This document shows, piece by piece, positions 41,458-50,849 of a stretch of DNA of 64,000 bases. The position numbers and the translations under genes were made by a program. Position 1 is the first letter of the stretch, and each line of letters starts with the position of its first letter. The stretch is from Allofournierella massiliensis (GTDB lineage: Bacteria; Bacillota; Clostridia; Oscillospirales; Ruminococcaceae). A model generated the notes under the pieces. The model was not told the DNA's origin and did not search any database. It saw only the letters and a program-made list of their open reading frames with translations. The stretch lies in contig NZ_JAFBIO010000001.1 in the NCBI RefSeq assembly GCF_021531255.1, positions 62,001 through 126,000 of the forward strand, read 5' to 3'.

Positions 41458-43122
41458 ATGCAGGAGAAAATGACCTATACCGTAGTGGTTGCAGATGACG
41501 AGGACGAACTGCGGGAAGCGCTTTGCCGTATGGTGCCCTGGGAGGAACTGGGCTTCAGGCTGGTGGGAGATGCCAGCAACGGTCTGGATGCGCTGGAATT
41601 GGTGGAACAGTTGGAACCGGATCTCCTTTTGACGGATATCCGAATGCCGTTTATCTCGGGGATCGATCTGGCCAGGCAGGTGCGGGAGATCCGCCCTTCC
41701 ATGCATATTGCCTTTTTGAGCGGCTTTGATGACTTTGAATATGCCAAGCAGGCCATCCAGTATAACATTATCAGCTATATGCTCAAGCCAATCACCCGGG
41801 AAGGACTGATCAAAGAACTGACCGCAATCCGGGAAAAGATGGACGCCCAGTTCAACGCTTTCCGGCAGCAGAGCCAGTTCCGGGCCAATCGGGAAAACTT
41901 CCTGATGTCCCTGGTGCTGGATGATTTCCCCCAGGATTTTGTCCGTCGGGAAGAAAAAAGCTCGGCGCAGCCCGGGGCGGTGGAGCGCCGCCGGGAAGAG
42001 GCGCTGCGGGCCCTGGCTGTGGAATGTGGCCTGTTGGAAGATGAGACCGACCGGCCTTCCTATGTGGTGGCTGCCCTCTGCCTCACCGACCAGGAGAGCG
42101 GCAACATTACCTCCCCCAGCATGACCCATTCCATGGAGATGATCGCCCAGAAATATTTCCGCCACGAGGGTTTTTATTCCCAGGGCAAGGTGGTTATGGT
42201 GCTGCTGGGGAATCCCTCCGACTTTGATGAATATCTGCATATTTTGGCCAACGAGTGGCTGCAGATGTCCGAGCGGGCGCTGCATATTTGCTGCCATGTG
42301 GGTGTGAGCCGGCAGACACAGGAGCTGAACCAGCTGCACCGGGCATATCGGGAGGCGCTGGAAGCCATGACTTTTGTGGAAGCAGGCCAGAGCCAGGTGC
42401 ACTTTTTGTCCGATACCCACCCCCTGACGGCAGTGCGTGTGGAAAATCTGAATGAACAGGTGAACCGGCTGCAGGAGGCCTTCAAGAGCGGCAGCCGGGA
42501 GGATATGACCAGAGAGATTTCCGCACTGGTGGGCACGGGCTTTGCCTCCCCTCAAAGCAAGAACTGGCTGGATATGGCGGTGCTGCAGCTGATTTCGGAG
42601 ATATATCGGGTCCTGTTCCTGGCCGGCGGCGGGGAGGCCGTAACCGCTCTGCAGGACCGGGGATTTTTCAGCGGCCTGACCTTCCATTACCGCTCGTCCG
42701 CTGAGCTGCAGAGCACCCTGGAGGAGTTCTGCTTTTTTGCCATGGATACCCTCAGCGGATTGCAGAAAAAAGGGGGAGACCTGCTTTGCCGGCAGGCTTT
42801 GAGTGCCATAGACCAGCATTATAAGGACGAGGACCTCTCCCTGGTTTCCCTCAGCGGGATGCTGAACGTGAGCCCCAATCACCTGAGTGCCTGCATCAAA
42901 AAGTACGCGGGAGAAAGCTTTATCAATATCCTGATCCGCAAGCGAATGGAAACAGCCCGGGAGCTGCTTCTTACCACGCCCATGAAAATCATGGAGGTGG
43001 CGCAGCAGTGCGGGTACAGCGATCAGCATTATTTCAGCTATTGCTTTAAAAAGTATTGCGGCATATCGCCCAATATGCTCCGGCATCAGAGCAGACAGGA
43101 AGAGGAGGGGAAAGCCCAGTGA
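41458..43122 (+). CDS. AraC-type response regulator (YesN family)
   Basis: A 554-residue regulator. The receiver domain (1-125) has the acidic pocket VADDEDE, phospho-acceptor D60 in LLTDIRMP and K109 in SYMLKPI. A long middle linker (about 150-420) leads to two AraC HTH motifs at the end (LSLVSLSGMLNVSPNHLSA, then MKIMEVAQQCGYSDQHYFS). This form pairs with YesM-type kinases and controls sugar uptake genes. The start is ATG at 41458 behind AAGGAG. It overlaps the kinase gene by four bases. The mglB promoter, with its repeats, is the most likely target. Confidence 0.9.
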   Translation: MQEKMTYTVVVADDEDELREALCRMVPWEELGFRLVGDASNGLDALELVEQLEPDLLLTDIRMPFISGIDLARQVREIRPSMHIAFLSGFDDFEYAKQAIQYNIISYMLKPITREGLIKELTAIREKMDAQFNAFRQQSQFRANRENFLMSLVLDDFPQDFVRREEKSSAQPGAVERRREEALRALAVECGLLEDETDRPSYVVAALCLTDQESGNITSPSMTHSMEMIAQKYFRHEGFYSQGKVVMVLLGNPSDFDEYLHILANEWLQMSERALHICCHVGVSRQTQELNQLHRAYREALEAMTFVEAGQSQVHFLSDTHPLTAVRVENLNEQVNRLQEAFKSGSREDMTREISALVGTGFASPQSKNWLDMAVLQLISEIYRVLFLAGGGEAVTALQDRGFFSGLTFHYRSSAELQSTLEEFCFFAMDTLSGLQKKGGDLLCRQALSAIDQHYKDEDLSLVSLSGMLNVSPNHLSACIKKYAGESFINILIRKRMETARELLLTTPMKIMEVAQQCGYSDQHYFSYCFKKYCGISPNMLRHQSRQEEEGKAQ

Positions 43123-44837
43123 AGCGGTGGAGAAGTCGCGGCAGGGGAATGAGTATGACCTCCATCCTGGTTTTGATGGTGGTATGCATCGTAGCTGTGG
43201 CGCTCACCGGCTGCATGATCCTGTTTATCAGCCGCTATCAGAGAGCGATGGAGCAGAGCGCCAAAACCAGCAGTGAGCAGGCGGTAGAACAGGTAGCCAG
43301 CGTGGTGGGCAGCTATACCCGGGATATGAATCAGGCTATGGCCATGCTGGTGGAGGCCCTGGAAGAGGAGGAAGATCCGGACGCCTTTTTTGACAATTTC
43401 CTAAAAATCCGCCCGGATGTGGTGGCGGTGACCCGCTATGACAGCCAGGGGGAACTGCTGGATTGCTGGGCACTGGACCGGCAGCCCCGAGAACATATCC
43501 TGGAAAACCTTTCCTTTGATAAACGGCTGCTGGAAAGCGGCCAGGAAAGCTCAATCTCGGCGCCCCATGCGGAATCCATCTTTGAGGGATATTACCCCTG
43601 GGTGGTCACCATGACCCAGAAAATAGACGGGGAGGACGGGGAGAGCTGGCTGGCGCTGGACCTGAGTTTTTTCAATATTTCCTCTTACATCAATAATGTG
43701 GGCATCGGCCAGCACGGATATTGTTTCCTGACGGATACCGGCGGCAGCATCGTGTACCATCCCCAGCAGCAGCTGCTCTATTCCGGCATCAAAAATGAGA
43801 GCGCGGAGGAACAGCTGGCCAGCCGGGATGGGAATTATACCCAGGAAGATATGATCTGCTCGGTGAAGGATATAGAGGGAAGCAGCTGGCGGGTAGTGGG
43901 CGTAAGCTATGTGGATGAGCTGGTCACCGCCAATGTGGCCGTCATGATCCAGATCGCCCTGACCATTGTGGCGGCCGTGCTGCTGGTGACGGCGGTGAGC
44001 AGCCTGATTTTGTCCGGTGTGCTTTCCCGGCCGCTGCACAGCCTTTCCAACGAGATGGAAAAATTTGAGCAGAACGCGGCGGAATATACCTATCACCCGG
44101 TGAAAGGAGCCCGGGAAGTGGGGGCCCTGTCCGATGCTTTTGGACATATGGTAGTCAAGATCCAGGATCTGATGGCCAAGGTTCGGGAAGAGGAGATCAA
44201 CCTGCGAAAAACCGAGCTGAAGGCTCTGCAGGCCCAGATCAACCCTCACTTTTTGTACAATACCCTGGATTCCATTGCCTGGATGTGCGAGCAGGAGCGA
44301 AGTGCCGACGCGGTGCAGATGGTGCATGCCCTGGCTACCCTCTTCCGCATCAGCATCAGCAAGGGGCATGAGCTGATTCCCATTTCCAAGGAGATCGAGC
44401 ATGCCAAGAGCTATCTGCAGATTCAGAAATACCGGTATAAGAATCAGTTCTCCTATACCTTTAATGTGGATCCTGCCTGCGAGGAATTTTACTGCAATAA
44501 GATCACCCTGCAGCCCATCATTGAAAATGCCATTTATCATGGCCTGGATCTGATGGTGGAAGAGGGAAGGATCGATGTGACGGTGCGGCAGGACGGCGAG
44601 GATATCGTATTCACGGTGGAGGACAACGGAGTGGGCATGAGCCAGGAACAGGTGGCCCACATGCTGCACCGGGAACCGGGGGACCGCACGGGGATCGGGA
44701 TCAAGAACGTGAACGACCGGCTCCGGATCTATTTCGGGGAAGGGTACGGCCTGAAGATCACCAGCGAACTGGACGAGGGCACCTGTGTGGAGATCCGCAT
44801 GCCCAAGGTAAAGAGAGGCGAATATGGCGAGAAGTAA
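43119..44837 (+). CDS. Sensor histidine kinase (YesM/LytS family)
   Basis: A 572-residue membrane kinase. One transmembrane helix at about 10-38 is followed by an extracellular sensor domain (about 40-295, dCACHE-like), a second helix (about 298-320: IALTIVAAVLLVTAVSSLIL), a HAMP region and a His_kinase domain with INPHFLYNTLDSIAW and an ATPase end (NAIYHG, VEDNGVGMS, GIGIKNVNDRL). The start is GTG at 43119, overlapping the yesN stop (GTGA) behind GAGGAGGGG. The following gene, a binding protein, overlaps it by 14 bases and may present sugar to the sensor. Confidence 0.9.
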   Translation: MKRWRSRGRGMSMTSILVLMVVCIVAVALTGCMILFISRYQRAMEQSAKTSSEQAVEQVASVVGSYTRDMNQAMAMLVEALEEEEDPDAFFDNFLKIRPDVVAVTRYDSQGELLDCWALDRQPREHILENLSFDKRLLESGQESSISAPHAESIFEGYYPWVVTMTQKIDGEDGESWLALDLSFFNISSYINNVGIGQHGYCFLTDTGGSIVYHPQQQLLYSGIKNESAEEQLASRDGNYTQEDMICSVKDIEGSSWRVVGVSYVDELVTANVAVMIQIALTIVAAVLLVTAVSSLILSGVLSRPLHSLSNEMEKFEQNAAEYTYHPVKGAREVGALSDAFGHMVVKIQDLMAKVREEEINLRKTELKALQAQINPHFLYNTLDSIAWMCEQERSADAVQMVHALATLFRISISKGHELIPISKEIEHAKSYLQIQKYRYKNQFSYTFNVDPACEEFYCNKITLQPIIENAIYHGLDLMVEEGRIDVTVRQDGEDIVFTVEDNGVGMSQEQVAHMLHREPGDRTGIGIKNVNDRLRIYFGEGYGLKITSELDEGTCVEIRMPKVKRGEYGEK

Positions 44838-45810
44838 AAAGATGCGGGCCGTACTGTTGGCCCTGGCCCTGAGCGTGGGGCTGCTTTGCGCCTGTTCGGC
44901 GGTATCCACGCCGGTGACCACGCAGAAACACCGGGTGGCCCTGGTGGTGAAATCCACCGAGACCGAGTTCTGGAAAAGCGCCTTTGCCGGGGCCAAGGCT
45001 GCGGCCACCGAATACAACCTGGAACTTTCCATACGGGGGCCGGAAACCGAGGAGGATTATAAGACCCAGAATGAGATGATCGGCCAGGCGGTGGAAGATG
45101 GCGCGGAAGCACTGGTGTTTTCGGCCATTGACTATGAGAATAATGTGCCGGCGATAGAGGCGGCCGCCCAGGCAGGCCTGAAACTGGTGGCCATAGACAG
45201 CGGGGTGGCCTCGGACAAGATCAGCACCTACATCGGCACCGACAACTATGCCGCCGGCAAGATGGCGGCCTCCGCAGCGCTGCAAAGCGGGGAAAGTCAG
45301 ATCTGCGTAGGCCTGGTAAATTACGATGCCAACAGCGCCAACGGCCAGGAACGGGAAAAAGGTGTGCGGGAAATCCTGGAGCAGCTGGACAATGTGGAGA
45401 TCGTGCAGGCCATGAACGTGTTTTCCATTGCGGAGAATGCCCGGATCCGCACCGAAGCCATGCTGAAACAGCATCCGGAGATCAATGTGATCATTGCCTT
45501 CAACGAGCCCACCAGCGTGGGCGCCGCCAGAGCGGTTCGGGATCTGGGGCTGGAAGAGGACGTCTGGCTGGTGGGATTTGACAGCAATGTGGAGACGGTG
45601 GACCTGCTGCAGAGCGGCGTGGTGGATGTACTGATCGTGCAGAACCCCTATGCCATGGGATACCTGGGGGTGGAAAGCGCCTATAAGCTGCTGGCCGGCC
45701 AGACCGACGAGGTGGAAAGCACGGTGGATACCGCCACCGTGCTGGTCACCCGGGAAAATATGTTTACTCCGGACTGTCAAAAAGCCCTGTTTTCCTTTGC
45801 TGGATGGTAA
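44824..45810 (+). CDS. Sugar-binding lipoprotein linked to the two-component system
   Basis: A 328-residue periplasmic-binding-type 1 protein with a lipoprotein signal (VLLALALSVGLLCACS, Cys about residue 24). It has the ribose/galactose-binding fold: RVALVVKSTETEFWKSA, AEALVFSAID, KLVAIDSG and VWLVGFDSN. It overlaps the kinase gene, not the permease genes, so it may act as the ligand-binding partner of the sensor rather than in transport. Similar three-gene sets of kinase, regulator and binding protein are known before mgl-type transporters. Its ligand is probably galactose or a related sugar. Confidence 0.85.
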   Translation: MARSKKMRAVLLALALSVGLLCACSAVSTPVTTQKHRVALVVKSTETEFWKSAFAGAKAAATEYNLELSIRGPETEEDYKTQNEMIGQAVEDGAEALVFSAIDYENNVPAIEAAAQAGLKLVAIDSGVASDKISTYIGTDNYAAGKMAASAALQSGESQICVGLVNYDANSANGQEREKGVREILEQLDNVEIVQAMNVFSIAENARIRTEAMLKQHPEINVIIAFNEPTSVGAARAVRDLGLEEDVWLVGFDSNVETVDLLQSGVVDVLIVQNPYAMGYLGVESAYKLLAGQTDEVESTVDTATVLVTRENMFTPDCQKALFSFAGW

Positions 45811-45834
45811 ACAAAAAAAGCGGAATTAGAAGTG

Positions 45835-45944
45835 TTGCACAAAAGTAAAACGATAAGTTTGTACAAAAGTGTGTACAACAGTGGATTTTTTAACTTTTTT
45901 CAGTGAATTTTTACCTTGGCGAAGAAAAAATTTACCGGTATAAT
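45835..45944 (+). promoter_or_regulatory. mglB promoter with 12-bp tandem repeats
   Basis: A -35 TTGGCG (45916-45921) and a -10 TATAAT (45939-45944) are 17 bases apart. Upstream are copies of a 12-base unit: TTGCACAAAAGT (45835-45846), a degenerate copy ending AAGT (45847-45858), TTGTACAAAAGT (45859-45870) and GTGTACAACAGT (45871-45882). Within the last two, TTGTACA and TGTACAA also form an inverted repeat. AraC-type regulators bind direct repeats, so these are likely activator sites for the YesN-type protein. Confidence 0.7.
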
Positions 45945-46007
45945 AAATGCCAGAAGAACGGATGTCAAAGCGGCGTCCGCCCAACGGAAAATTAGGAGGA
46001 TACACAC

Positions 46008-47318
46008 ATGAAAAAAGCAATGGCCATTGCCTTGGCTATGTCTATGGCGCTGTCCATGGCTGCCTGCGGCGGTTCTTCTTCGTCCAGTGCGGCTACCAGC
46101 ACCGGCAGCACTTCCGGCAGCACCGCTGCCAGCACCCCCGCTGCGAGCGGCGAGGTTGCCAACAAGGATAAGCCCCTGGTTTGGTTCAACCGTCAGCCCT
46201 CCAACAGCTCCACCGGCGAGCTGGACATGAACGCTCTGAGCTTCAACGAGGACACCTACTACGTGGGCTTCGACGCCAACCAGGGCGCTGAGCTGCAGGG
46301 CACCATGGTTATGGATTACATCAAGGCCAACATCGACTCCATCGATCGCAACGGCGACGGCGTCATCGGCTACGTGCTGGCCATCGGCGATATCGGCCAC
46401 AACGACTCCATCGCCCGTACCCGCGGCGTGCGCGCTGCTCTGGGCACTGCCGTTGAGAAAGAGGACGGCAGCATCAACAGCGATCCTGTTGGCACCAACG
46501 CCGACGGTTCCGCTACCGCTGTTAAGGACGGCGAGCTGGAAGTGGACGGCAAGACCTACACCATCCGCGAGCTGGCTTCTCAGGAGATGAAGAACTCCGC
46601 CGGCGCCACTTGGGACGCTGCCACTGCCGGCAACGCCATCGGCACCTGGGCTTCTTCCTTCGGTGAGCAGATCGACGTGGTCGTTTCCAACAACGACGGC
46701 ATGGGCATGTCCATGTTCAACGCCTGGTCCAAGACCAACGAAGTTCCCACCTTTGGCTATGACGCCAACGCCGACGCGGTGGCTGCCATTGCGGAAGGCT
46801 ACGGCGGCACCATCAGCCAGCATGCTGACGTTCAGGCTTACCTGACCCTGCGTGTGCTGCGCAACGCTCTGGACGGCGTGGATATCGATACCGGTATCGG
46901 CACCGCTGACGACGCCGGCAACGTGCTGAGCGACGATGTGTACTACTACAACAAGGAGCAGCGCTCCTACTACGCCCTGAACGTGGCTGTGACCAAGGAG
47001 AACTATGAGGAGTTCACCGACTCCACCAAGGTTTACGAGCCCGTTTCCAACCAGCTGGATGCTTCCACTCATCCCTCCAAGAAGGTGTGGCTGGACATCT
47101 ACAATGCTGCTGACAACTTCCTGAGCGCCACCTACCAGCCCCTGCTGCAGAACTACGACGATCTGCTCAACCTGGAAGTGGAGTACATCGGCGGCGACGG
47201 CCAGACCGAGGCCAACATCACCAACCGTCTGAGCAACCCCAGCCAGTATGACGCCTTCGCCATCAACATGGTGAAGACCGACAACGCGGCTTCCTACACG
47301 GCTCTGCTCAACCAGTGA
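46008..47318 (+). CDS. mglB: Galactose/methyl-galactoside ABC transporter binding protein MglB
   Basis: A 436-residue lipoprotein (AIALAMSMALSMAACGG; Cys about residue 20, then a Ser/Thr/Ala linker). The fold is that of galactose-binding proteins, and the EF-hand-like calcium loop DRNGDGVIGY is present as in MglB, along with VVSNNDGMG. It is longer than the E. coli protein (about 330) by inserted loops. Its codon use is strongly biased to few codons, suggesting very high expression. It begins behind TAGGAGGAT. A strong hairpin lies between it and mglA. Confidence 0.9.
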   Translation: MKKAMAIALAMSMALSMAACGGSSSSSAATSTGSTSGSTAASTPAASGEVANKDKPLVWFNRQPSNSSTGELDMNALSFNEDTYYVGFDANQGAELQGTMVMDYIKANIDSIDRNGDGVIGYVLAIGDIGHNDSIARTRGVRAALGTAVEKEDGSINSDPVGTNADGSATAVKDGELEVDGKTYTIRELASQEMKNSAGATWDAATAGNAIGTWASSFGEQIDVVVSNNDGMGMSMFNAWSKTNEVPTFGYDANADAVAAIAEGYGGTISQHADVQAYLTLRVLRNALDGVDIDTGIGTADDAGNVLSDDVYYYNKEQRSYYALNVAVTKENYEEFTDSTKVYEPVSNQLDASTHPSKKVWLDIYNAADNFLSATYQPLLQNYDDLLNLEVEYIGGDGQTEANITNRLSNPSQYDAFAINMVKTDNAASYTALLNQ

Positions 47319-47357
47319 TAACGCTGCGCAAGCAGACTGAACATTTGGACTAAGTAA

Positions 47358-47416
47358 GCTATTAGGGAGAAGGAGTTCTTCGTTTGGGAGAAGGAATTCT
47401 CCCTAATAGCACTTTT
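47358..47416 (+). terminator. Intra-operon attenuator between mglB and mglA
   Basis: GCTATTAGGGAGAA (47358-47371) is fully complementary to TTCTCCCTAATAGC (47397-47410), then ACTTTTTT. It has the form of a terminator but stands inside an operon, so it should let only part of the transcripts go on to mglAC and protect the mglB message. Confidence 0.88.
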
Positions 47417-47484
47417 TTGGGAATTTTGCGGCAGAATCAGCTTTGGCTGAAGCTGTTGAAATGGATAAGACAGGAGTAGACAGA

Positions 47485-48993
47485 ATGGCAGAAGCGAAAG
47501 AGGATATTGTCCTGTCAATACGTGGAATGAGCAAGTCCTTTGGACGCAACCGGGTGCTGGATCACATCAATCTGGATGTGAAGCGCGGGACCGTCATGGG
47601 GCTTATGGGAGAAAACGGCGCAGGCAAATCCACCATGATGAAATGCCTGTTCGGCACTTACCAGAAGGATGAGGGAAAAATCTTCCTGAACGGCAAGGAG
47701 ATCAGCTTTTCCGGGCCCAAGGATGCCCTGGAAAACGGCATCGCCATGGTTCACCAGGAGCTGAACCAGTGCCTGGAGCGGAACGTGATCGACAACCTCT
47801 TCCTGGGGCGCTATCCCGTCAATTCCATGGGTGTCGTGGATGAGGGACTCATGAAGAAAAAGGCCTCCGAGCTGTTCCGCAAGCTTGGAATGACCGTAAA
47901 CCTGAACCAGCCCATGCGGAACATGTCGGTCTCCCAGCGGCAGATGTGCGAGATTGCCAAGGCAATTTCCTACAACTCCCAGGTGATCGTGCTGGACGAG
48001 CCCACCTCCTCTCTGACTGTGCAGGAGGTAGATAAGCTCTTTGAGATGATGCGTATGCTCAAGAATCAGGGCATTTCGCTGATTTACATCTCGCATAAGA
48101 TGGACGAGATCTTCGAGATCTGTGATGAAATTTCGGTCTTGCGGGACGGCAACCTGGTGATGACCAAGCCGGCCAAAGAGACCAACATGAACGAGTTGAT
48201 TACCGCCATGGTGGGCCGCTCTTTGGAGAGCCGCTTCCCGCCGGTGGATAATACCCCCGGCAAGCCGGTGCTTTCGATCCGTCACCTTTCCACCAAATAC
48301 GCCCCCTACCTGCAGGACGTCAGCTTTGATGTGCGGGAGGGCGAGATCTTTGGCCTGTATGGCCTGGTGGGCGCAGGACGCACCGAGCTGCTGGAAACTA
48401 TTTTCGGCGTTCGTACCCGTGCAGCGGGCCGTGTTTATTTCAAGGATCGTTTGATGAACTTCAACGATGCCAAGGACGCCATCGATCATGGCTTTGCCAT
48501 GATCACGGAAGAGCGCAAGGCCAACGGCCTGTTCCTGAAGTGCGACCTCACCTTCAATACCACGATCTCCAGCCTGGAGCAGTACAAGACGGGCGTGGCG
48601 CTGTCCCGCCCCAAGATGGTCAAGGCCACCAATAAGGAGCTCCGGGTCATGCACACCAAGTGCATGGGGCCGGATGACATGATCACAAGCCTGTCCGGCG
48701 GCAACCAGCAGAAGGTCATTTTCGGCAAATGGCTGGAGCGTGAGCCCCAGATCTTCATGATGGACGAACCCACCCGAGGCATCGACGTGGGCGCCAAGTA
48801 CGAGATCTACGAGCTGATCATCCAGATGGCCAAGCAGGGCAAGACCATCATTGTGGTTTCCTCCGAGATGCCCGAGATCCTGGGCATCACCAACCGGATC
48901 GGCGTAATGTCTAACGGTCACCTTTCCGGCATTGTGAACACCAAGGAGACCAATCAGGAAGAGCTTTTGAGACTGAGTGCAAAATACCTATAA
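47485..48993 (+). CDS. mglA: Galactose ABC transporter ATPase MglA
   Basis: A 502-residue sugar ABC ATPase with two nucleotide-binding domains. The first has Walker A GENGAGKS, a signature-like MSVSQRQM and Walker B VIVLDEPTSS. The second has the degenerate GLVGAGRTE, signature LSGGNQQK and FMMDEPTRGID. The start is ATG at 47485 behind CAGGAGTAG; the TTG at 47443 has no site. It powers MglC with MglB delivering galactose or methyl-galactoside. Confidence 0.93.
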   Translation: MAEAKEDIVLSIRGMSKSFGRNRVLDHINLDVKRGTVMGLMGENGAGKSTMMKCLFGTYQKDEGKIFLNGKEISFSGPKDALENGIAMVHQELNQCLERNVIDNLFLGRYPVNSMGVVDEGLMKKKASELFRKLGMTVNLNQPMRNMSVSQRQMCEIAKAISYNSQVIVLDEPTSSLTVQEVDKLFEMMRMLKNQGISLIYISHKMDEIFEICDEISVLRDGNLVMTKPAKETNMNELITAMVGRSLESRFPPVDNTPGKPVLSIRHLSTKYAPYLQDVSFDVREGEIFGLYGLVGAGRTELLETIFGVRTRAAGRVYFKDRLMNFNDAKDAIDHGFAMITEERKANGLFLKCDLTFNTTISSLEQYKTGVALSRPKMVKATNKELRVMHTKCMGPDDMITSLSGGNQQKVIFGKWLEREPQIFMMDEPTRGIDVGAKYEIYELIIQMAKQGKTIIVVSSEMPEILGITNRIGVMSNGHLSGIVNTKETNQEELLRLSAKYL

Positions 48994-49007
48994 TGAGGGA
49001 GATCGCT

Positions 49008-50663
49008 ATGGCAGCAGAAAATTCAAAGATTCTCACGGCTGAGCAGGAGCAGCAGCTTCGCAAGCCGATAGACGAGTATGTAGGAAAAATTCAGGATCAG
49101 ATCAATGCTCTGCGGGAAGACGGCACCGATAAGGTCATCGAGTATCAGAACCTGATCGATAACCTCAAGCGTGACCGGATCTACACCCAGCAGGAAAAGA
49201 ACGAGCGGATCGAGCAGGCCAAGAAAGAGCAGGAAAAGGCCCGCGCCGTGGAAACCCAGAACAAAGCCCAGATCGCCAAGCTGATTGCCGACGCTGAGGG
49301 CTACCTGAAGGCTCACTACAACACCGATTATTATCAGGCAGTTGTGGCCAGCTGCAAGGAAGAGAAGATCCAGGCCCAGAAAAAGTACAACGAGGCTGTG
49401 GCCCGGCTGAAGAAAGAGCATCAGGAGACTCTTTCCAAGCTGACGGATCAGCACGAGATCAAGGACGAGAAGTACGTCCACAAAAATCGGCTGTTCGACG
49501 CCAAGATGCAGCTGGCCAAGGACCTGCAGGAAGTCAAGGACCGGCAGCATGCCGCCTTTGATTACCGTTATCACCTGATCGACATGCTGCGCATGTCCAA
49601 GTTCACGGTGGCGGAAGATCTGGCCCAGAGATGGGAAAACTACAAGTACACCTTCAACCGTCGGGACTTTTTGCTCCGCAACGGCCTGTACATTGCCATC
49701 ATCGTGATCTTCATTGCGCTGTGCATCATCACTCCCATTGTCAAGAACGTCCAGCTGCTCACCGTGAACAACGTGCTGAACATTCTGCAGCAGGCTTCTC
49801 CCCGTATGTTCCTGGCTCTGGGCGTGGCCGGCCTGATCCTCCTGGCCGGTACCGACCTTTCCATCGGCCGTATGGTGGGTATGGGCATGACCGCTGCCAC
49901 CATCGTGATGCATCAGGGCCCCAACACCGGCTCTGTGTTCGGCCATGTGTTTGACTTCTCCGGCCTGCCGGTTCTGGCTCGTGTTCTGCTGGCTCTGGTG
50001 ATCTGCATTGTGCTGTGCACCATCTTCACCACCATAGCAGGTTTCTTCACGGCCAAATTCAAGATGCACCCCTTCATTTCCACCATGGCGAACATGCTGG
50101 TGATCTTCGGTCTGGTGACCTATTCCACCAAGGGCGTTTCCTTCGGTGCCATTGATCCCAGCATCCCCGGCATGATCATCCCCCGCATCAACGGGTTCCC
50201 CACCATCATCCTCTGGGCGGTGGCGGCCGTGGCCATTGTCTGGTTCATCTGGAACAAGACCACCTTCGGCAAGAACCTGTACGCGGTGGGCGGCAACCCT
50301 GAGGCTGCTTCCGTTTCCGGTATCTCGGTGTTCTGGGTTACCGTGGGCGCCTTTATTCTGGCCGGTATCCTTTACGGCTTTGGCTCCTGGCTGGAATGCA
50401 TCCGTATGGTGGGCTCCGGCTCCGCCGCTTACGGCCAGGGCTGGGAAATGGACGCCATCGCTGCCTGCGTGGTGGGCGGTATCTCCTTCACCGGTGGTAT
50501 TGGTAAGATTTCCGGCGTGGTGGTCGGCGTGTTCATCTTCACCGCTCTGACCTACTCTCTGACCACTCTGGGTATCGATACCAACCTGCAGTTCGTGTTC
50601 TCCGGCATTATCATTCTGGTTGCCGTTATGCTGGACTGCCTGAAGTACGTTCAGAAGAAATAA
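49008..50663 (+). CDS. mglC: Galactose ABC permease MglC with long N-terminal coiled coil
   Basis: A 551-residue permease. Residues from about 222 are the usual MglC part, with about eight to ten transmembrane helices (LYIAIIVIFIALCIITPIV first, then ALGVAGLILLAGTDLSIGR, GGNPEAASVSGI, CVVGGISFTGG). The first 220 residues are not usual for MglC (about 336 aa in E. coli): a charged helical region rich in Glu, Lys and Gln, probably a coiled coil in the cytoplasm. The start is ATG at 49008 behind GAGGGAGATCG; an ATG at 48993 overlaps the mglA stop. It likely docks to MglA or another partner. Confidence 0.92.
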   Translation: MAAENSKILTAEQEQQLRKPIDEYVGKIQDQINALREDGTDKVIEYQNLIDNLKRDRIYTQQEKNERIEQAKKEQEKARAVETQNKAQIAKLIADAEGYLKAHYNTDYYQAVVASCKEEKIQAQKKYNEAVARLKKEHQETLSKLTDQHEIKDEKYVHKNRLFDAKMQLAKDLQEVKDRQHAAFDYRYHLIDMLRMSKFTVAEDLAQRWENYKYTFNRRDFLLRNGLYIAIIVIFIALCIITPIVKNVQLLTVNNVLNILQQASPRMFLALGVAGLILLAGTDLSIGRMVGMGMTAATIVMHQGPNTGSVFGHVFDFSGLPVLARVLLALVICIVLCTIFTTIAGFFTAKFKMHPFISTMANMLVIFGLVTYSTKGVSFGAIDPSIPGMIIPRINGFPTIILWAVAAVAIVWFIWNKTTFGKNLYAVGGNPEAASVSGISVFWVTVGAFILAGILYGFGSWLECIRMVGSGSAAYGQGWEMDAIAACVVGGISFTGGIGKISGVVVGVFIFTALTYSLTTLGIDTNLQFVFSGIIILVAVMLDCLKYVQKK

Positions 50664-50701
50664 TCACCATCAGTCGGAGCGTGGCTCCGCAAATACCCAA
50701 A

Positions 50702-50747
50702 AAAGCGAAGAGCGCCTTCCCCAAAAGGGAAGGCGCTCTTTGCTTTT
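50702..50747 (+). terminator. mgl operon terminator
   Basis: AAGAGCGCCTTCCC pairs with GGGAAGGCGCTCTT, followed by TGCTTTT. It is the main stop of mglBAC. Confidence 0.88.
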
Positions 50748-50784
50748 ATCCTCATAAAAAAAGAAGCGGTAAGGGCAGATCAGG

Positions 50785-50825
50785 CAAAAAACTCCCGGGG
50801 CGGTAGCCGCCCCAGGAGTTTTTGT
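50785..50825. terminator. Bidirectional terminator between mglC and galM
   Basis: AACTCCCGGGGCGG pairs with CCGCCCCAGGAGTT around a TAG loop (one mismatch), with A-runs before and T-runs after, so it can serve both the + strand mgl and the - strand gal operon. Confidence 0.85.
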
Positions 50826-50849
50826 TCAGGATCTTTTACTGTAAGCCAC

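Noticed and set aside
41323-43086. Minus-strand ORF of 587 codons opposite yesN
   Set aside because: High GC keeps antisense frames open here. The + strand frame has receiver and AraC domains.
45835-45882. Possible CRISPR-like array
   Set aside because: The repeats are 12 bases in direct contact without spacers and sit before a promoter, so they are operator repeats.
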